DNA of 64,000 nucleotides, taken from assembly GCA_013397795.1 (NCBI GenBank), contig VZTJ01000082.1:514180-578179 (forward strand), read 5' to 3'. Below the pieces are notes generated by a model that saw only the letters and a program-made list of their open reading frames with translations, ran no database searches and had not been told where the DNA came from. This DNA comes from Orthonyx spaldingii (taxonomy: Eukaryota; Chordata; Aves; Passeriformes; Orthonychidae). Positions 1-13,468 of this stretch are shown here, one piece after another (position 1 is the stretch's first letter; the number at the start of each line of letters is the position of its first letter). The position numbers were made by a program, and so were the translations under genes.

Positions 1-2533
1 GGAATCTTATATCTTTGGGGTATGAGGCTCTGGGGAAGCTTAAAAGCCAGGTTTACCGTGCCTCATGCTGCCCTATACCAACAAGAGAGAGAAAAGCTTG
101 GTTCTCATCTTGGTTGGTGCTTAGCACCTCTGTGTGGAAATTCCCAATCAGAAGCCATTTATTGCTAATTCAGTTTTGGCATTTGGATGACTGTCCTTTG
201 AAAACAGTGTTGTGGGCTGTTGAAAAGAGAGCACAGTCATCCCACTAATGAGATTTATCAATTTGCTCACCTTTGTTTTCCTCCCTAATATTTCCTGGTA
301 GTAAGATGTATTATTTTGATAGGTTTGTAGGGGAAGCAGTAGAAATGCTGCTTTCTGAAACCTTAAAAACCACAGCTACTGAGTTTTTGGGAGACATGCT
401 ATAGATCTCCTCAAGCAGGTGCTGTACAGTGTCTGGAATGGCAAGGTCCTAGTGGATGTGGCTGCTGCATCACCCCTGAATAGCAGAAAGACTCCTCACA
501 GTGCTATGAAGTTACACTCTATTTGCACAATGTCTTCTAGAACCAGGATGATGAGTGAAAAGGTGGGTCCAGCATTACTGGACGAAGGCAAAGAAAATTG
601 AAATCTTATTGCATTCCTGGGCTCTGTGTTCATGGGATACTTTTTATCCTTTGCGCTTCTTTAAAGACACCGACCTGAATTTCCTTTGTCTAGGGATGCA
701 TGGAGCTGTTTGTTAGCAAACCTCCTGCATATGAGACAGAGGACAAGCTGTTTGTAGTCGAGGTCCTGTGATACTAAAGCTTCTGAAGTAATTAAGAAAG
801 AAGAATCTAATGCTTTAGATAATTTGTTATTGCACTCAAATTTGGTCTCTATTTTGTAGGGGAGTGGACCCAAGCTGCCTGTACTTCCTACAGGACAGAA
901 ATCTCCTTTCTTTGCTTCATGAAACAGTTGGAAACAGTTGCAGTTCAGTCTAGCAGAGCTCTGGCTTATTTTTTTTTTTCATTTTTTTAAAATACTGTGG
1001 TCACAGTCAATTCTATTTATCTCTCCACAGTGTGTCCCAAATATCTAGGCCACTCCTGGGCACTGATTCAGAATTGAGTGCCATCTCCTGTCTTTTGTGT
1101 CGTCCCCTAAGGTGTCGTGAGATTTCTCTGCAAATCTGTCTCTGAACTTTGGGCCAGTCTGCTTTGCCTAGATAAGAACTATCAGTGGTGAATGCAGTTG
1201 TCTTTAACAGTGAGCAAAGTTATCTTTAGCTTTTTTCCTGTGCTGACTCCTCATACATTTTCACCCATGAGCACTGCAGAACTTCCTCTGCCCAGCAGCA
1301 GTGTGTCACCTCTGAAGTTTAACAAGAACCAGTGTGACTGGGTGGTTTGCTAGGCACAGGTTTCAAGTCAGGGAAGAGGCTGGTGGTCTCTTGATTCTTC
1401 CCACCCTCCCTATAATTTTCTTTTTTTTCCCCCATGTCCTCACTATTGTGGCACTTGTGTCAGTGCCTCCTTTGACTTTGCACGTAAGTTCACTTAAGAC
1501 CTCTCCTGTCTGTCTCTAGTAAAGCACAGAGTGATTTGAATAACCTGGCAGTACAGTGAATGTAGGTGAAGACCACTGTGTTTTAATAGCAGCCCTTTCT
1601 TCTAACCTTTTTAACAGGTCACCTGTGTATATAATCTACTCTCTTGTACGTTGTGTAACAACACCATGTCAATCATTTGTCTGAAGCTTTTGCTGCCAAG
1701 GAGTATTTGGCACCTTTTGCTAGCACTACGTTCTCCACAATACCTTCTTTATTTTAAGCAGCACTTATATTTTCCAGACTGACAGCCACTGCCTTGGGAT
1801 TCCTGGGAGCATCAGTAAAGATAAAGAATTTTCTTCCCCCACGGAATCCAATTTTCTGATTTTTTTTTTTTCCTTTTCTTTCTTTTTTCTTCCCTATGAT
1901 GTGCCATTTGAAGACAGTGTATGGAAATGCCTTTATTTTAGGAGAAAGCAAAAAGAAGTAGAAATAAGCTTTCAAAAGAGGTTTCCATTTTGCAGCTCTC
2001 ACCTAATGAAAGGGATGAATGTTTTTAAGGATACTACTGTAGAAATTAATTATGTTGTAGAAATACAGTATACTGTCCTACAAAATACTTCAGTGCTTCC
2101 ATTATACTTGGAAGTTAACTGAGGGCTTTTGTTGTCCTGAAGGGAGGGTATTAAAGCAGCCCTTGAAGTTTTTGTTTCCAGTTTAGAGGAGCACAGCCTG
2201 AGGCTGCATTCCTATTCACCTTGGGTTTGTTACAAGTTCTGCAGCCCTTGGCAAATTGGGAAAGGCAGTGCCAGATCACACAGGAGCTTCTGTCTTGCTG
2301 AGTAACTGGGGATGAAACTTTCCTATGCACATAATAATCTTGCTAATACCTGAAGGCCACTGCCCTTCAGCTCATTGGGAGTATGAGATCATTACACAGG
2401 CATTGCTATAACGAAGCATGAGCTTGCTTTATCCTTTACCTTTACTAATACAGTTTGTCAGCTTTAGTAAATGTTCTTGAGATTGCTATCTATGGCACTT
2501 GTAACTCTTGGCCTGGATTTGGTTTTTTGTTTT

Positions 2534-2534
<1 letters not shown>
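1..2534. other. non-coding unique sequence
   Basis: No gene recognised. The open frames here are short, start and stop arbitrarily and show no domain. The only structure is short T-rich tracts (near 970 and 1,860), which are ordinary for vertebrate intergenic or intronic DNA. Confidence 0.6.
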
Positions 2535-2574
<40 letters not shown>

Positions 2575-2580
2575 GGGGGG

Positions 2581-2616
<36 letters not shown>
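2535..2616. repeat. interrupted poly-T / poly-A tract
   Basis: A run of 39 T (2535-2573), then 8 G (2574-2581), then TA, then 33 T (2584-2616). On the minus strand this is a long interrupted poly-A. It makes two poly-phenylalanine open frames that are not genes. I see no gene-derived sequence or target-site duplication that would make it the tail of a retrocopy. The exact lengths may be unreliable, because homopolymers of this size are error-prone in sequencing. Confidence 0.95.
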
Positions 2617-2618
<2 letters not shown>

Positions 2619-4731
2619 TATGACTTTGGAGTGGCAATTCTTTTTAATAAGAATTTATGCCTTTATCTGACATGTTGCCTGTTAACTATAATAAAAAAAT
2701 TAAATAACCAATAGGGTGTAATCACTCTTATTTGAAGAACTAGCTTTCTGCTCTTGCATGGAAGCGTTATATGAATCTAGTAGAGCTGGCCAGGATTTAA
2801 CCAATGTTGTTATCACAAAGGTGGAAACGTGACAAGTTCCTCCTTGAGCACAGAGAATAACTCATGGGAATTTAACTCTTATTCTGGATGCTGAGGGATA
2901 GCAAAATATTGGGTATTTTTCAGGTGATAATGTCTTTATTTCTACTCAGGTTGCAATTATGGCAAGTCATGCACCGAGTGTACCACACAGTATTTCTTCA
3001 CTTGGTAAATAAAATTGTGTGACCATACCTAGAACATGGGCACGTGTGAGCTCAATGAGCCCTCTGCAGGGTAGGTGAGGAAAAGTGCAAGTCAGTACCC
3101 TAAGGAACAGCACTTGGGTGCAGAATGCTCTGTTCCTGTGCTCGGCAGTGGAGGAAAGCCCATACAGTTACCTCCTTGAGAGGATTGCATCCAAGACTGC
3201 TACAAGGGTTTTGATGGGGCAAGAAAAATAGTTTTTCCCCAGGGCATCTTTCTTTGAAGCTATGGCTTTTCATGTGATGTACAGGGAGGGTTGCAAGCCT
3301 AGGCTTTGTTTTGAGCTTTCCCTGCTGCTGTAGCAGTGTGTGGTTCTTGGGAGGGATTCTGGATGATGTGAATAGGAGGTAGTTAGGGTGCTCCTGCTTC
3401 CAAATGGGTGGGCAACCCCAGCCTCCCCTTACAGCTGCCTCTTGCTTGTAAAAAGATAATGATCTACACGAAGTGAAAGGCTTGAAGCCTTCCTAATGGG
3501 CACCGAAGCATTTTAACCATTCAGTGTTGGTTCAGCCCCCCCCAGTTTCACCTGACAGGCTTTCCTGCTGTATCCTAAAAGAGTAAGCAAGGCCTTGATA
3601 CCATTTTCAGTTCCCCTCTGAAAGATGCTTTTAATTATGAGCTCCCAGAGCTTGTAAATTTGGCATATGTCATCAAGGGCAGACAGTTTCTGGACCCAGG
3701 CCATCTAATCACATTCACACTGCTAACAAAGCAGAGGGAACCATTAAGTCCTATTTTTTTGATTGTTAAAAATTAATTAGTCTCTCAAATGAAAACCAAC
3801 TGAATTCACTCTAGGAGTAAAGCATTCAAGGCCAGTTCTTGACAAACAATTCCCAGGCTTCAGCTGGAAATGAAAATGGTAGCTAATTCCACTACATTTT
3901 CCTGGAGCCCAGAAAAAAAGAGTGCCAGAAACAGTGGTAACTTAGAAATGTTAGTGAAAAGGTTGTTCTGTATTTATTATATTATTAATTTGATCACAGG
4001 TGCAGAGTTTGGATTACTCTCTGACATGGGATATTTAGTACAGACCTTCAGGAAAAAATGTTCCATTATGTGATCAGCAATGTTGGCAAGTTACAAAGTG
4101 TTTGATATTGGAGGTGTTTTAGGGGTACCATACGAACATGTATGATTATCATGGTGAAACTGATCTTGTGTCAGAGAAAACATATGACCAGATGACCTGG
4201 AGAGCTCTGCTTCAGCTGTATTTTTGCAACATGTAGTCTCCCTTTTTAAGAGAAACTTGGCTGTGATCATGTGCTACCATTAGTACCTGACAAGCACAGA
4301 AATGGCTTTGAATAGCCAGAAAAAGAGAGCTAGGGGGCCTAGGTTCTATTCCTGCTCTGCAAGTTGACTGCAGACAAATCCTTTTGCTTTCTAAGTAAAT
4401 CTTCTGCACCTTATCCCCATCTCCCTCTTTCAACTATGGATTTCTTGGTGTGGGGCTGATTCCTCAGCATGTGTTTGCAGAGCACTGAACAGAAAACAGC
4501 TCCCGTCCTCCTTGGGGCTGCAAAATGATGATAATGTTGATTCCTAGTTTCATTTACAGGTGAGGGAAGTGTAAAAGGCAGAACTTTGAACACTTGAAAT
4601 GTCTTAATAAGCTAGATCACTATTATTACTAACAGGGTGTGATTCAAACTATTGGGAGCTTTTTCTGAGAGCAGCTTCTGCGTGAAAAGGCAGAGCCAAC
4701 AAGATGGGTAAATCCTGACCTTGTAAAGTGG
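2617..4731. other. non-coding unique sequence
   Basis: No gene, RNA gene or recognisable repeat seen. All frames are closed at short intervals. Confidence 0.6.
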
Positions 4732-5143
4732 TGTCATGGTTTAGGAATGGTATTCTCAATTTAGTACTCTCACTGAAAAAATCATGCACTGCTTCCTCCT
4801 CTCTGCTCCTCCAATTAGAGGCACAAAGGGCAAAGTTTATGGGTTGAAATAAGAAAAATTTACTGTAGACAGCAGTGTGATAAGAAAATGAACAGTAACA
4901 GCAACAATATTAATAGCAAAAGGTATAAGGCAAGAAGTGATTCACAAGGAAAAACACCTAATAATAGACAATGTAGATGGCTCCCTCCGCCAGCTCTTCT
5001 CTACAGGAAGGAACCCTTCGTCCCCAGAAGAGTTCCTTTCCCCTGCCCCCGGCAATGATGTGAGGTGGAATAACCTCCTTGCCTTAGCTATGCCCCCTTC
5101 TGGCTACTGCAAAAAATGAACTGTTCGGTTCAGAACCAGAGCA
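4732..5143 (-). mobile_element. old LTR-like element (ERVL-type solo LTR, probable)
   Basis: The block begins TGTCATGGTTTAG and ends near CAGAACCAGAGCA, about 412 bp. Read on the minus strand, the left boundary gives an end of CTAAACCATGACA, the usual CA terminus of an LTR. Internal phrases such as GGGTTGAAATAAG, GATTCACAAGGAAAAACACC and CCCCCGGCAATGATGTGAGG resemble, from memory, a family of ERVL-type LTRs common in bird genomes. The other terminus is degraded, and the flanking 5-mers (AGTGG and AGCAG) match at only 3 of 5 positions, so no target-site duplication is claimed. No internal retroviral genes are present, so it would be a solo LTR. Orientation is inferred from the better terminus. 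Confidence 0.5.
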
Positions 5144-8100
5144 AGCAGGTGTATTTGACCGTGTTTCATCCCATGTAGAGGCTAAGAGATGTTGTAATGC
5201 TGGCAAATGGTTAGTAAATAACCAAGATCTAGAGAGTTTCTAAAGTTACTAGGCGGGACTCAGCATGCAGACTTGAGTTATTCTGGGTTTGTGCTTTGTG
5301 CCTTTGCTCTGGCTTACTGACTAGCCTGGATTTTATTTTTTTTTTTGGTTAAGAGGGGAAATAGTCACTTTGAACTTTGCTTCTGACATTTGTTTAGTGA
5401 GAAAACTAATCATGTAGAGCTTCCTACCCTCCCTATGCTTTTACCTGGTGTTCCATGCTTTGTCCTCACCATGAGCAGGTTGGGTAATGGAGAGGGAGAT
5501 GGGAACAGAGCAATGCTTTTCCTTAAAACAGTTCCACTGCTGACATTCTTTGTGTCTTTGCTCCACTGAGCATACATGCATGGAGTGTATTCCAGTTACT
5601 ATGAACATGGTGTACAAGCATATCACAAAATTAGCTTTTGAATAGTTTGGATTTCTTACAACAGCGGTTTCTACTTTATAATACACGCCAGCAGGAAGGA
5701 GTTCAATGAGTGTTTTGATTTTTGTCACCATAATGCCTAACATTCAACCCCTTGTTAGTTTTCTTTCTGTTCCTCACATGTGTCCTGCTGGAGTGATACA
5801 GGTCTGTACCTTGCTTCAGTCCTGAAAGTACAAGTGCTGTACGAAGCAGAGGGTAGGATCAGAAAGGTTTACTTGGCTCTGCCTGCCGCTGCAGAGGCTG
5901 GAGCAAAAACTCATATCTCTATAGGGAAAAAACAGGGATTAATAAGCACTGGTTCCCAAGGAAATAGGTTCAACTTTGCTGCACAGGGTGGCTGAATACA
6001 GCCCAGCAGTGGGAAGCATTGTTTCTGGCAGTAGGGTGCCAGCCAGAGGCCTGGCTGTGACTGGGCTCTGAATACTGAGGTGCTTGCCTGTTCTCCCTGT
6101 AGGCATTTGGTATGGCTTTGCCTCCCAGCTCTCTGCTTCCAGCCCTGTTGGGATACCAGCAGTTGGGAGAAAGCTCTTTCCCAGGGGAAGGAGGAGATAC
6201 TGTTTGTTTCTCTGCTTAGAAACGTCTGTCTGGCTTTTTATTTATATCTTCTTGTCTATAAAGTCAAATACCCTAAATACGCATAGATAAATAAATCTAA
6301 GCATATATTAATATGTTTTTAACCAGGTACTGCTCTAAAAAGGGGGCAAATTTCTGAACTGGAATCTTATTGGTTTTTATTTGCTCCAAAGTTAAATAAG
6401 ACCTTTATTCTTACTGTGAATGTCACAATTCCTTTCTGGAGATTATTTTCTTCTAAAACACACTCTGCTATGGAGTCTCTGAGGTGCCTCAGTGAATTAT
6501 TCAGGGATCTATGAATGATTCTCTTTTGAAGGTTACTTAAATCTCTTGGAATATTGATATGCCCCCACCTGGCTTGGATGATGAAAACACGGACTGTAGA
6601 TAGTTGTGGTTTGATTTAATGTTGACATTGTCTTGCAAGACCACTTTTAACTGTAGCTTCTTTAACAATGGCATGGCTATATTGGGATGCCAGAACATGA
6701 CAGAGAAGTGGGATGGGACAAGAAAGTTCCTTTTAAAGTCAAGGAAGCACATATAAACCTCATCCACAATTGCCAGTAGAGCTGTGCAATTTGACAGATC
6801 TTTATTCTAGGCAATTGATGACATCCCTTATTTTATCAGTAAGCAACACTACCCTGCTGATAACACTTCTGCTCTTAGTAGTAGTGAGGATGGTAATTAA
6901 TAAATCATCAGGTATGAGGCATACTACAAAATGATGTCTGTAGAAGAAAAACCTACAGTAAGAAAGACTAAAGTTATTTCTGGTTGTTCATTAAACAGAT
7001 GGGCTTAAAAATAAAATGAAATGCTCAGCGTGATTATTAAAAGAGCACAATCGGAGTGGTACCAGCCAGCTTAGGTATTACAAAGACTCCTGTGTTCGTT
7101 TTTGTGACACAAATATAGCAAAGGCAGGCAGCCATTAGAAAATAGCAGGAATGACTAGGAAAAGCCATTTTTAACAGTGAATATTTCTGGAAACTATCTT
7201 TCTGTACTGTGGAAGAAGTGAAGATATGTACAAGTTTGCCAGCTATTATCCTCCTCCTGCCATCTGGCCACCAACTCCAAGTAACTATCTGAAATAATGG
7301 AATGGTTCCTGGGACGTGATAGCAGTCAGGGAGATCTTGGCTGTAGAACAGATGTGTTACTGCCACTGTTATTGGGTAATTGGGTGTTATCTTTTTCTCT
7401 CTGCAACTCTGCAGAAGAGTTCAGACCCTGTGGAAGACAGAAGAATTGAATCTTCTCTTGGTACCTGGGATGGAAGCTACCAACCCTTTCAGTGTAAAAA
7501 TCTTTCAAAAAAGTGTTAAGTTTGATAGAGATGCCTTTAAAAATGCAGTCTTTCTACTTAAAAAAACCCAACCCTGTAGGAACTTGATGCTTCTGTACCA
7601 AGTGTGTTCATTCCATGAGTAGAAACCTGGGAGCTTTTTTTTTTTTTTTTGTAATTACCTCCTCTGGAAACTCAGGCTCTGGCTCTGTGTGATGATGAGC
7701 CCCACGACAGAAAGGGACAAGATTATGTATTCAGTGCACACAATAAAAAGGGCTGAACTAGTGCAAACTCTGCCAGTTAAAGTTTGGTTGGAAAACATCA
7801 ATGGGGCAGTTTCACCTCATAGATTTTATGCCATGTCATTTCATCTCTTCTGTAGCTGGGATAAAAGAATAAAGCTATTTGACAGTGTCACATGTTCTGT
7901 ACTGCTTCAAACTGCAGCTGAGCAGCTGTGCCTAAAACTGGTCTGCTGTGGGTTTGAAAAGTCTTTCCTCTCAAAAGATGTTTGCTAAGGATACAATTCC
8001 ATGTATATTTCTTCAAGTGCTGGTGGAACATAAGTTAAAGTCCTGGGGTTCAGCTTCCCCCTGCTTTAAACAATCATCAAATTTGAGTCTGGCACAGCTG

Positions 8101-11100
8101 AGATCTACCACATCTCTGAGGCAGAGATGGAAAATGGAGAGAAGAGAATGATAAAGGGCAGGGGCAAGCATGAATCTTTTAAAACAACTTTGTTATCAGA
8201 GAAAAAATGGAAGACAGCTTTGATCTCAGAGGGATGTGTAGTCAAAGAAATCAAGACTGGAACTTAATAAAAAAAATCTGCTGATGTGGAGCAGATCTAT
8301 GTGTGCTTCTTCAGAGCCAAGTTGCCTGTGTGTGGTCAATAGGAACAGAAACTCAGGACAGTCAAACCAATTCTTACATTTGCAAGTAACTTTTTTTTTG
8401 AGGGAGATGATATAAGAAAAGGCTATGTTTCTTTGGGTAATGTTTTGTTTTGTTTTACATTGCTCTTTATAATGAAGCTCTGACACCTCACAGTTTCAAC
8501 TTTGATCATTGAACATAAGTATGAATTCCGTGTTTGAGTTCTTATTCCTATCTGATGCTTGCTGTGAAAACCCCAACCCCACAAATCTGGGATTCTGAAA
8601 ACTTGCCTACTGCCTTTGGGATGTATTCTACCTTGGGTCTGTATGCAGAGCAGAGAGATTCTTCATCCTCTCTGGGGAATGAAATGAAGAGGGTAGGACA
8701 CTACAAGCAAGCTGGGGTGCTGCTGGTCTTCCCTTTAGAAACCTGTGCCTGATTCCACAATGGTAAGAACATGGTGTCAGGCTGGGCTTTCTCCTCTACT
8801 CCTAATGAATGGGTGTGAGATTGTCCAAATGAGTTACTATAGCTGTGACCTTTCTAACACCAAATTGTCTATTTTACTTTTCAACTTTTCCCTTGTGTTT
8901 ACAGCACTTCAGTATTTGTACTTGTGTTGTAGCACTGCGGTAGAAGAAAAGTGTGATTTTGTGAATTCTTGGTCTTACTTCCTGGTAGTGCAAATGGGAA
9001 ACACTGTACTTGGGGAGATCAAGCCACAAATGGTACTGCTACAGGCATAAATAAACAGAGATAGGATCAGCAACGTGGCTGTGCAAGTGGGGTAAAAGAA
9101 ATGAAGTAAATTGAGGCAGAGAAATAAATAGGGTTGTTGCTGCAGGAAAATATTTGTGTCTGAAAAAGTGTGAAGGAATGAAGTCTTTGTGGCCTCATAT
9201 TGTAAATTGTCAATGTATCTGGCCACGTGAGTGTAAATGTCAGTGCTCTACTGAGAAGATGGGCTAAGTGTCTGAAAATAACTTTTCCCCTCCCGCTACC
9301 CATACCCAGATCAAAGGTGTGAAAACCTTCACATATGTTTGAAGAACCACCATCAGGAAACTGAGGCAGTCAGTTTTTGTTTTGGGGGGGTTTTTTTGAG
9401 TTCTATGAATTTTTCAAGAAAATGAACAGTTGTCCCCCATCACTTGGTCAGTGAAGCCTTAATGTGCTCGTATAAGTAATCACATTAAGCTGTCAATCCT
9501 TCATGTACCAAGTAAAACCCATTTTCTACAAGTAATAGCTGTTTACACACTGGTCATGACAGGAAAATGAATCCTGGTGTTTTAGAAATGGGACAGCTAT
9601 GGTTCTTTGACTGTATTTGTAATTTCTTTCTCCATCCTCCTTCAATGTAATTTGTTTTTATACTTTCTGGTGTAGAGTCCTTGATTTTTCCTCCCACATA
9701 AACAAAATCTCCAGTACATGTTTAAGAAATTAGAGACGTTCTCTTTTAATATTAGCATGTACACTTAAATCTGATCACAAGTGTTTGTTGGGAAGTATTA
9801 GTGTTGGTCTGATAGACATAGTTTATCTCCTGTACTATAGTAGAGATCTTTCTAGAAAATCTGGCAGGCAGAAGAAAGGCTTTTAAGTGGTTTAGTACTT
9901 AACAATGTCTTTCCTGAGTAAAAATAGTCTTATTTTAGAAATTAACGAACTGGATAGAAGAATATAGGGGATTGGTAAGTCAGTTTGGTTGGGTAGAGAA
10001 GCTGAGCAGAGGAGTGTCACTCATTTGTAGATTTTAATTCTCTAGTCCCTTGCTTACTGTTCTTTGTGATGGGATGTGCAGTCCAGATTCCTTTTATGAT
10101 TGTGAAGAAGCAGCTGAGTGAGGTTCACTTTTAAATAGATGATGGTCTGAATTCTCCAGGATAGTCTCTCTTCACTGTTCATACTCTGGCATGAAAATAT
10201 TTTCTGGCCTGGTTGATTTCTTCATGCTGGCAATCCCCAGGCTAGTGGCTGATATTCCTGCTGGCACTGCTGCTTACTTGGCACCAAGGAGGGACAGGCT
10301 GAGAACAGCTGGGAGAAGGGGAGTTGGTGGGGTGCTCCAGGAAGAGCCCTCAATTGGTAAAAGGTCTTCTCACTTACAGCTTATTCTCTTTCTCCGGCTG
10401 ACACTGGGGCTGGGGTTGAGTTGCAGACCCTTGTTTACTCTCAATAGGTCTGAGCCAAAATGTATCTAAAATAAAACAATTTCCAAGCTGGTCCCTGTGT
10501 AAATCAGTATGAACTCTGCTACTTGCATGGCCATAGGCTCTTCTTCATAAAAGTAAGAAAACAGCATACAGCAATTCTTAAGCCTTTCCATTTACATCTC
10601 TGCAAAGACAATGCTGGACTATGAGTATTCTTGACCTTTCAAATTATTTATGTTTGCCCAGAGGTGAGGTTTTCCAGGTAACTACAACAATGGGAGATGT
10701 AAAGCATGGTTTCTTGTTATGTTTGAAGGACAGTAAACACAATGGGATGGCTCTGTGTGTGTATAAACAACAAATTCCCTGTGTTCAAGCACCAGCAGAA
10801 GTCTGGATGCAAGACATGGAGCAACGGAAAGGTTTGTCTTTCCTGGTGTGGAGCACATCTAACAGTGGGAAGCCATAGAGGAGGAAGGAGACTGTAATCT
10901 TTGGAGCTACTGCCAAGATGAAATGCCTGCTTTGCTTGCTCCTTCAGTCTCTGTAATGAGCTAATGGGTGTGCCTGGGCTGTGAGACAACAAGGCCTTGC
11001 AGCAGGATTGGGTTCGCAATGATCACGAGTGTCACTTGATATTTTGGCTTATCTGATCTCCTGAAAGGATAGCGCTGCTCTTGTGTGGGCAGCAGGGCTT

Positions 11101-13194
11101 GGAGGTTATACAACACTCTACTTGCACTAAGCAATGAAAATGCTGCTGGCATGCATCTCTTAATGGATGTAATTTCCTGCTTTTCACAAAGTTTGTCACA
11201 CCTAGAAAAATGATTCTGAGGAGAGTTGTGTTGCTTATGAAGGTGTGCTTTCACATGGAGCAGACAGACTGGTTGTTAAAAGCCCACCAGAATGGTCTCA
11301 CGGGGAATTTTTAATCCAGCCTTTCTGACTGGGCATTTGTAAGCCTAATTAGAGTGAATGGATGGTAGTAGTGTTTTAATTGTCATGAGGAATAGCTCCA
11401 TTCCTCTGTGGAAGTGAGGGCTCTGTCACAGGGACTGTTGACCTGGCAACCTGCTGCTTGAAATGTGACTTATTTACTTTTCGTTTCCTTTCTGTGGGCT
11501 GACACTGTTACTTGGTCCCTGCTCAGTGTTCCCTGAATGCTTAGTCTCTGTAGCAGGCATGTCTTAGAGCCATTGCCAGCTTGCTAGGAGTTCTTGTGGC
11601 ACTGCTGCCTAGTCTGAAGTAGGCACAAAACATGAATGGAGCTTCATGTACTCTTTGTACAAGGAAACAGATCTGTTTCTGAGCAGTATCACGCTTGGAT
11701 CTCTTCCTGGAAAGTCACATGGACTTGTGTGCACTTACTTTCCCCAAACATCAAGAAGTTTACAACATGTAAAAGAAAGATCGTAAGATATTAAAGTACT
11801 TCTTGGTGTAATTACCTTGTTCTGTATGAGTGTTAATTTTATGATGCTATAGAATATGCTAGCCAGCTACCTCAGAGTACCTATGGCTTCATGATTTGAC
11901 AGCTTGGTAGCTGAGGGTCCCCTCTGGCCAGTAGTTTTTGAATTATATTTGCTGTTCTATTTCTATTTTTTTGTTTTGAGAGGTTTGTGAAAGCAATGGG
12001 AGCCTTCATCTTTCTGACTGGCCATTAGTACACGCTTTACTTTTCCTAACTGAAGGTAATCTTTGCATATAAATGTGGATTTCATTAGACTCTGTGGGAG
12101 AAAAGCTGATCAAAGAATATTGGAGTGCTGGATTACTTTATTTTTCCTTGGAATGCTGAATGATGGAATACTGTTCTATTGCAGGCTACAGCTACTTCTT
12201 TTGTTTACTTTTGCTATGTTGATTATGTCTTTAACTAACTGGGATGTGCAATGAATGAGCTGGGTACTTCTGATGCTTAGTTCAAATAAGTGATTAGGCT
12301 CTCTAGGGAATTCAACCACTATAATGAGAACTCCATTCCTGCCTGCCTTCCAGGCTGGTGTGAGGGAGGAGGGAAGGTATCTATTTAAGATACTGCAAGG
12401 CACCTGGCTAGAATGACAGTCCATTTTATTTATACTCGTGACAGCTCCATGTATGCACTGTGCCCCTTATTTTATGGATGGAAACCTGAAGCACATACTG
12501 TCACACTTCCACAGGAATTCAGAGAGGTTGCTTATGGTTTTGTAGCGTGTTTTGCTCTGTTCTTCATATCCTTTTCTACATTAAAACAACTGAAGTTGAA
12601 CACCTTGGTCTTGTGGAAAGACTGCTGAAAACCTTTCTGTAATTTTAGGTATCTGAATGCATTGCAGAAAAATCTCCCAGGAGCAGATTTTCAAAGGTCA
12701 TGCAGGGAGTTTGTGAATTGAAGCTGATTATGATGGAATGCAGAAGTGAATTTTGATGTCTTCCTGTATTTTCATTTTCCAACCCAGGTGATCTGATAAG
12801 TGCAGAAAGAAAAGGAAGTGGTAAGAAAACAGTTTCAATGGTGTTTCTGTAGTGGCCAGCCCATCCTGCCCACTGCTTGACATAGTGCTGGTTTTCTGAG
12901 GCAAATGCACACCCTTCAGTGAGGCATGCTCTCATCAAAAGGAGCCAGGAGCACAGAGCTGTGCTGCAGGCAGTGCGCTCTGCCTCTTCTAAACAAGCCA
13001 GCCCAGGGTTTGCTGGACCATGTTACACCATACAGTTTTTGCAGCAGTAGAGCTGTTGATGCAGAGTCCCCAGGGGAGCTGCTGGCAATGAGGAGCCTCC
13101 TGAGCACCAGCAAGGCCACAGGATGCTGACAACAGGGTCACACATCTCACACCTTTTCTAAAATGTAGCACATAGCTGAGGATGTGTGTGTCTG
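5144..13194. other. non-coding unique sequence
   Basis: No exon, RNA gene or recognisable interspersed repeat in about 8 kb. There is a T14-T16 tract near 7,636 and a T/G-rich tract near 9,376. The short open frames overlap on both strands with no domain or splice context that would support them. Confidence 0.55.
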
Positions 13195-13468
13195 GGTTCC
13201 TGTCGCTGTTGAGCCGATGTCGAAACAAAGGGACACACAATGATGAGAATGCTGAGAAAAGGATTTATTTATTTAAATACAGCTTTTATATACAAAATGA
13301 GTGCTTATTAGGATTGGCTATAACTGTCCACCCCCCGGGACTGATTAGCCACAGGCGTTCGACTGCCTGTTCCCAAAGCAGCTCTGAACGCCTTATCTTG
13401 TGTTTACAAACCTCGTTACAGAAATGAAAATTTTCCTGTGAGAAGTAATCTGTGCTGTCACAGGTTCC
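13195..13468 (-). mobile_element. solo LTR, copy 1, with 6-bp target-site duplication
   Basis: The LTR itself is 13201-13462 (262 bp), in minus orientation. Its 5' end on that strand is TGTGACAGCACAGA and its 3' end is GCTCAACAGCGACA, the canonical TG...CA. It is flanked by a perfect direct repeat GGTTCC (13195-13200 and 13463-13468). On the minus strand there is a TATA-like TATATAAAAGCT, followed closely by two overlapping AATAAA signals, as expected for an LTR promoter and polyadenylation site. By eye it is about 85% identical to the copy at 16082-16343. No gag, pol or env lies next to it, so it is the product of LTR-LTR recombination. The 6-bp duplication is typical of alpha/beta-retrovirus-like (class II, ERVK-type) elements; the family name is unknown to me. 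Confidence 0.9.

Noticed and set aside
2455..2714. Two overlapping plus-strand frames rich in phenylalanine
   Set aside because: Produced entirely by the long poly-T tract; no coding signal outside it.
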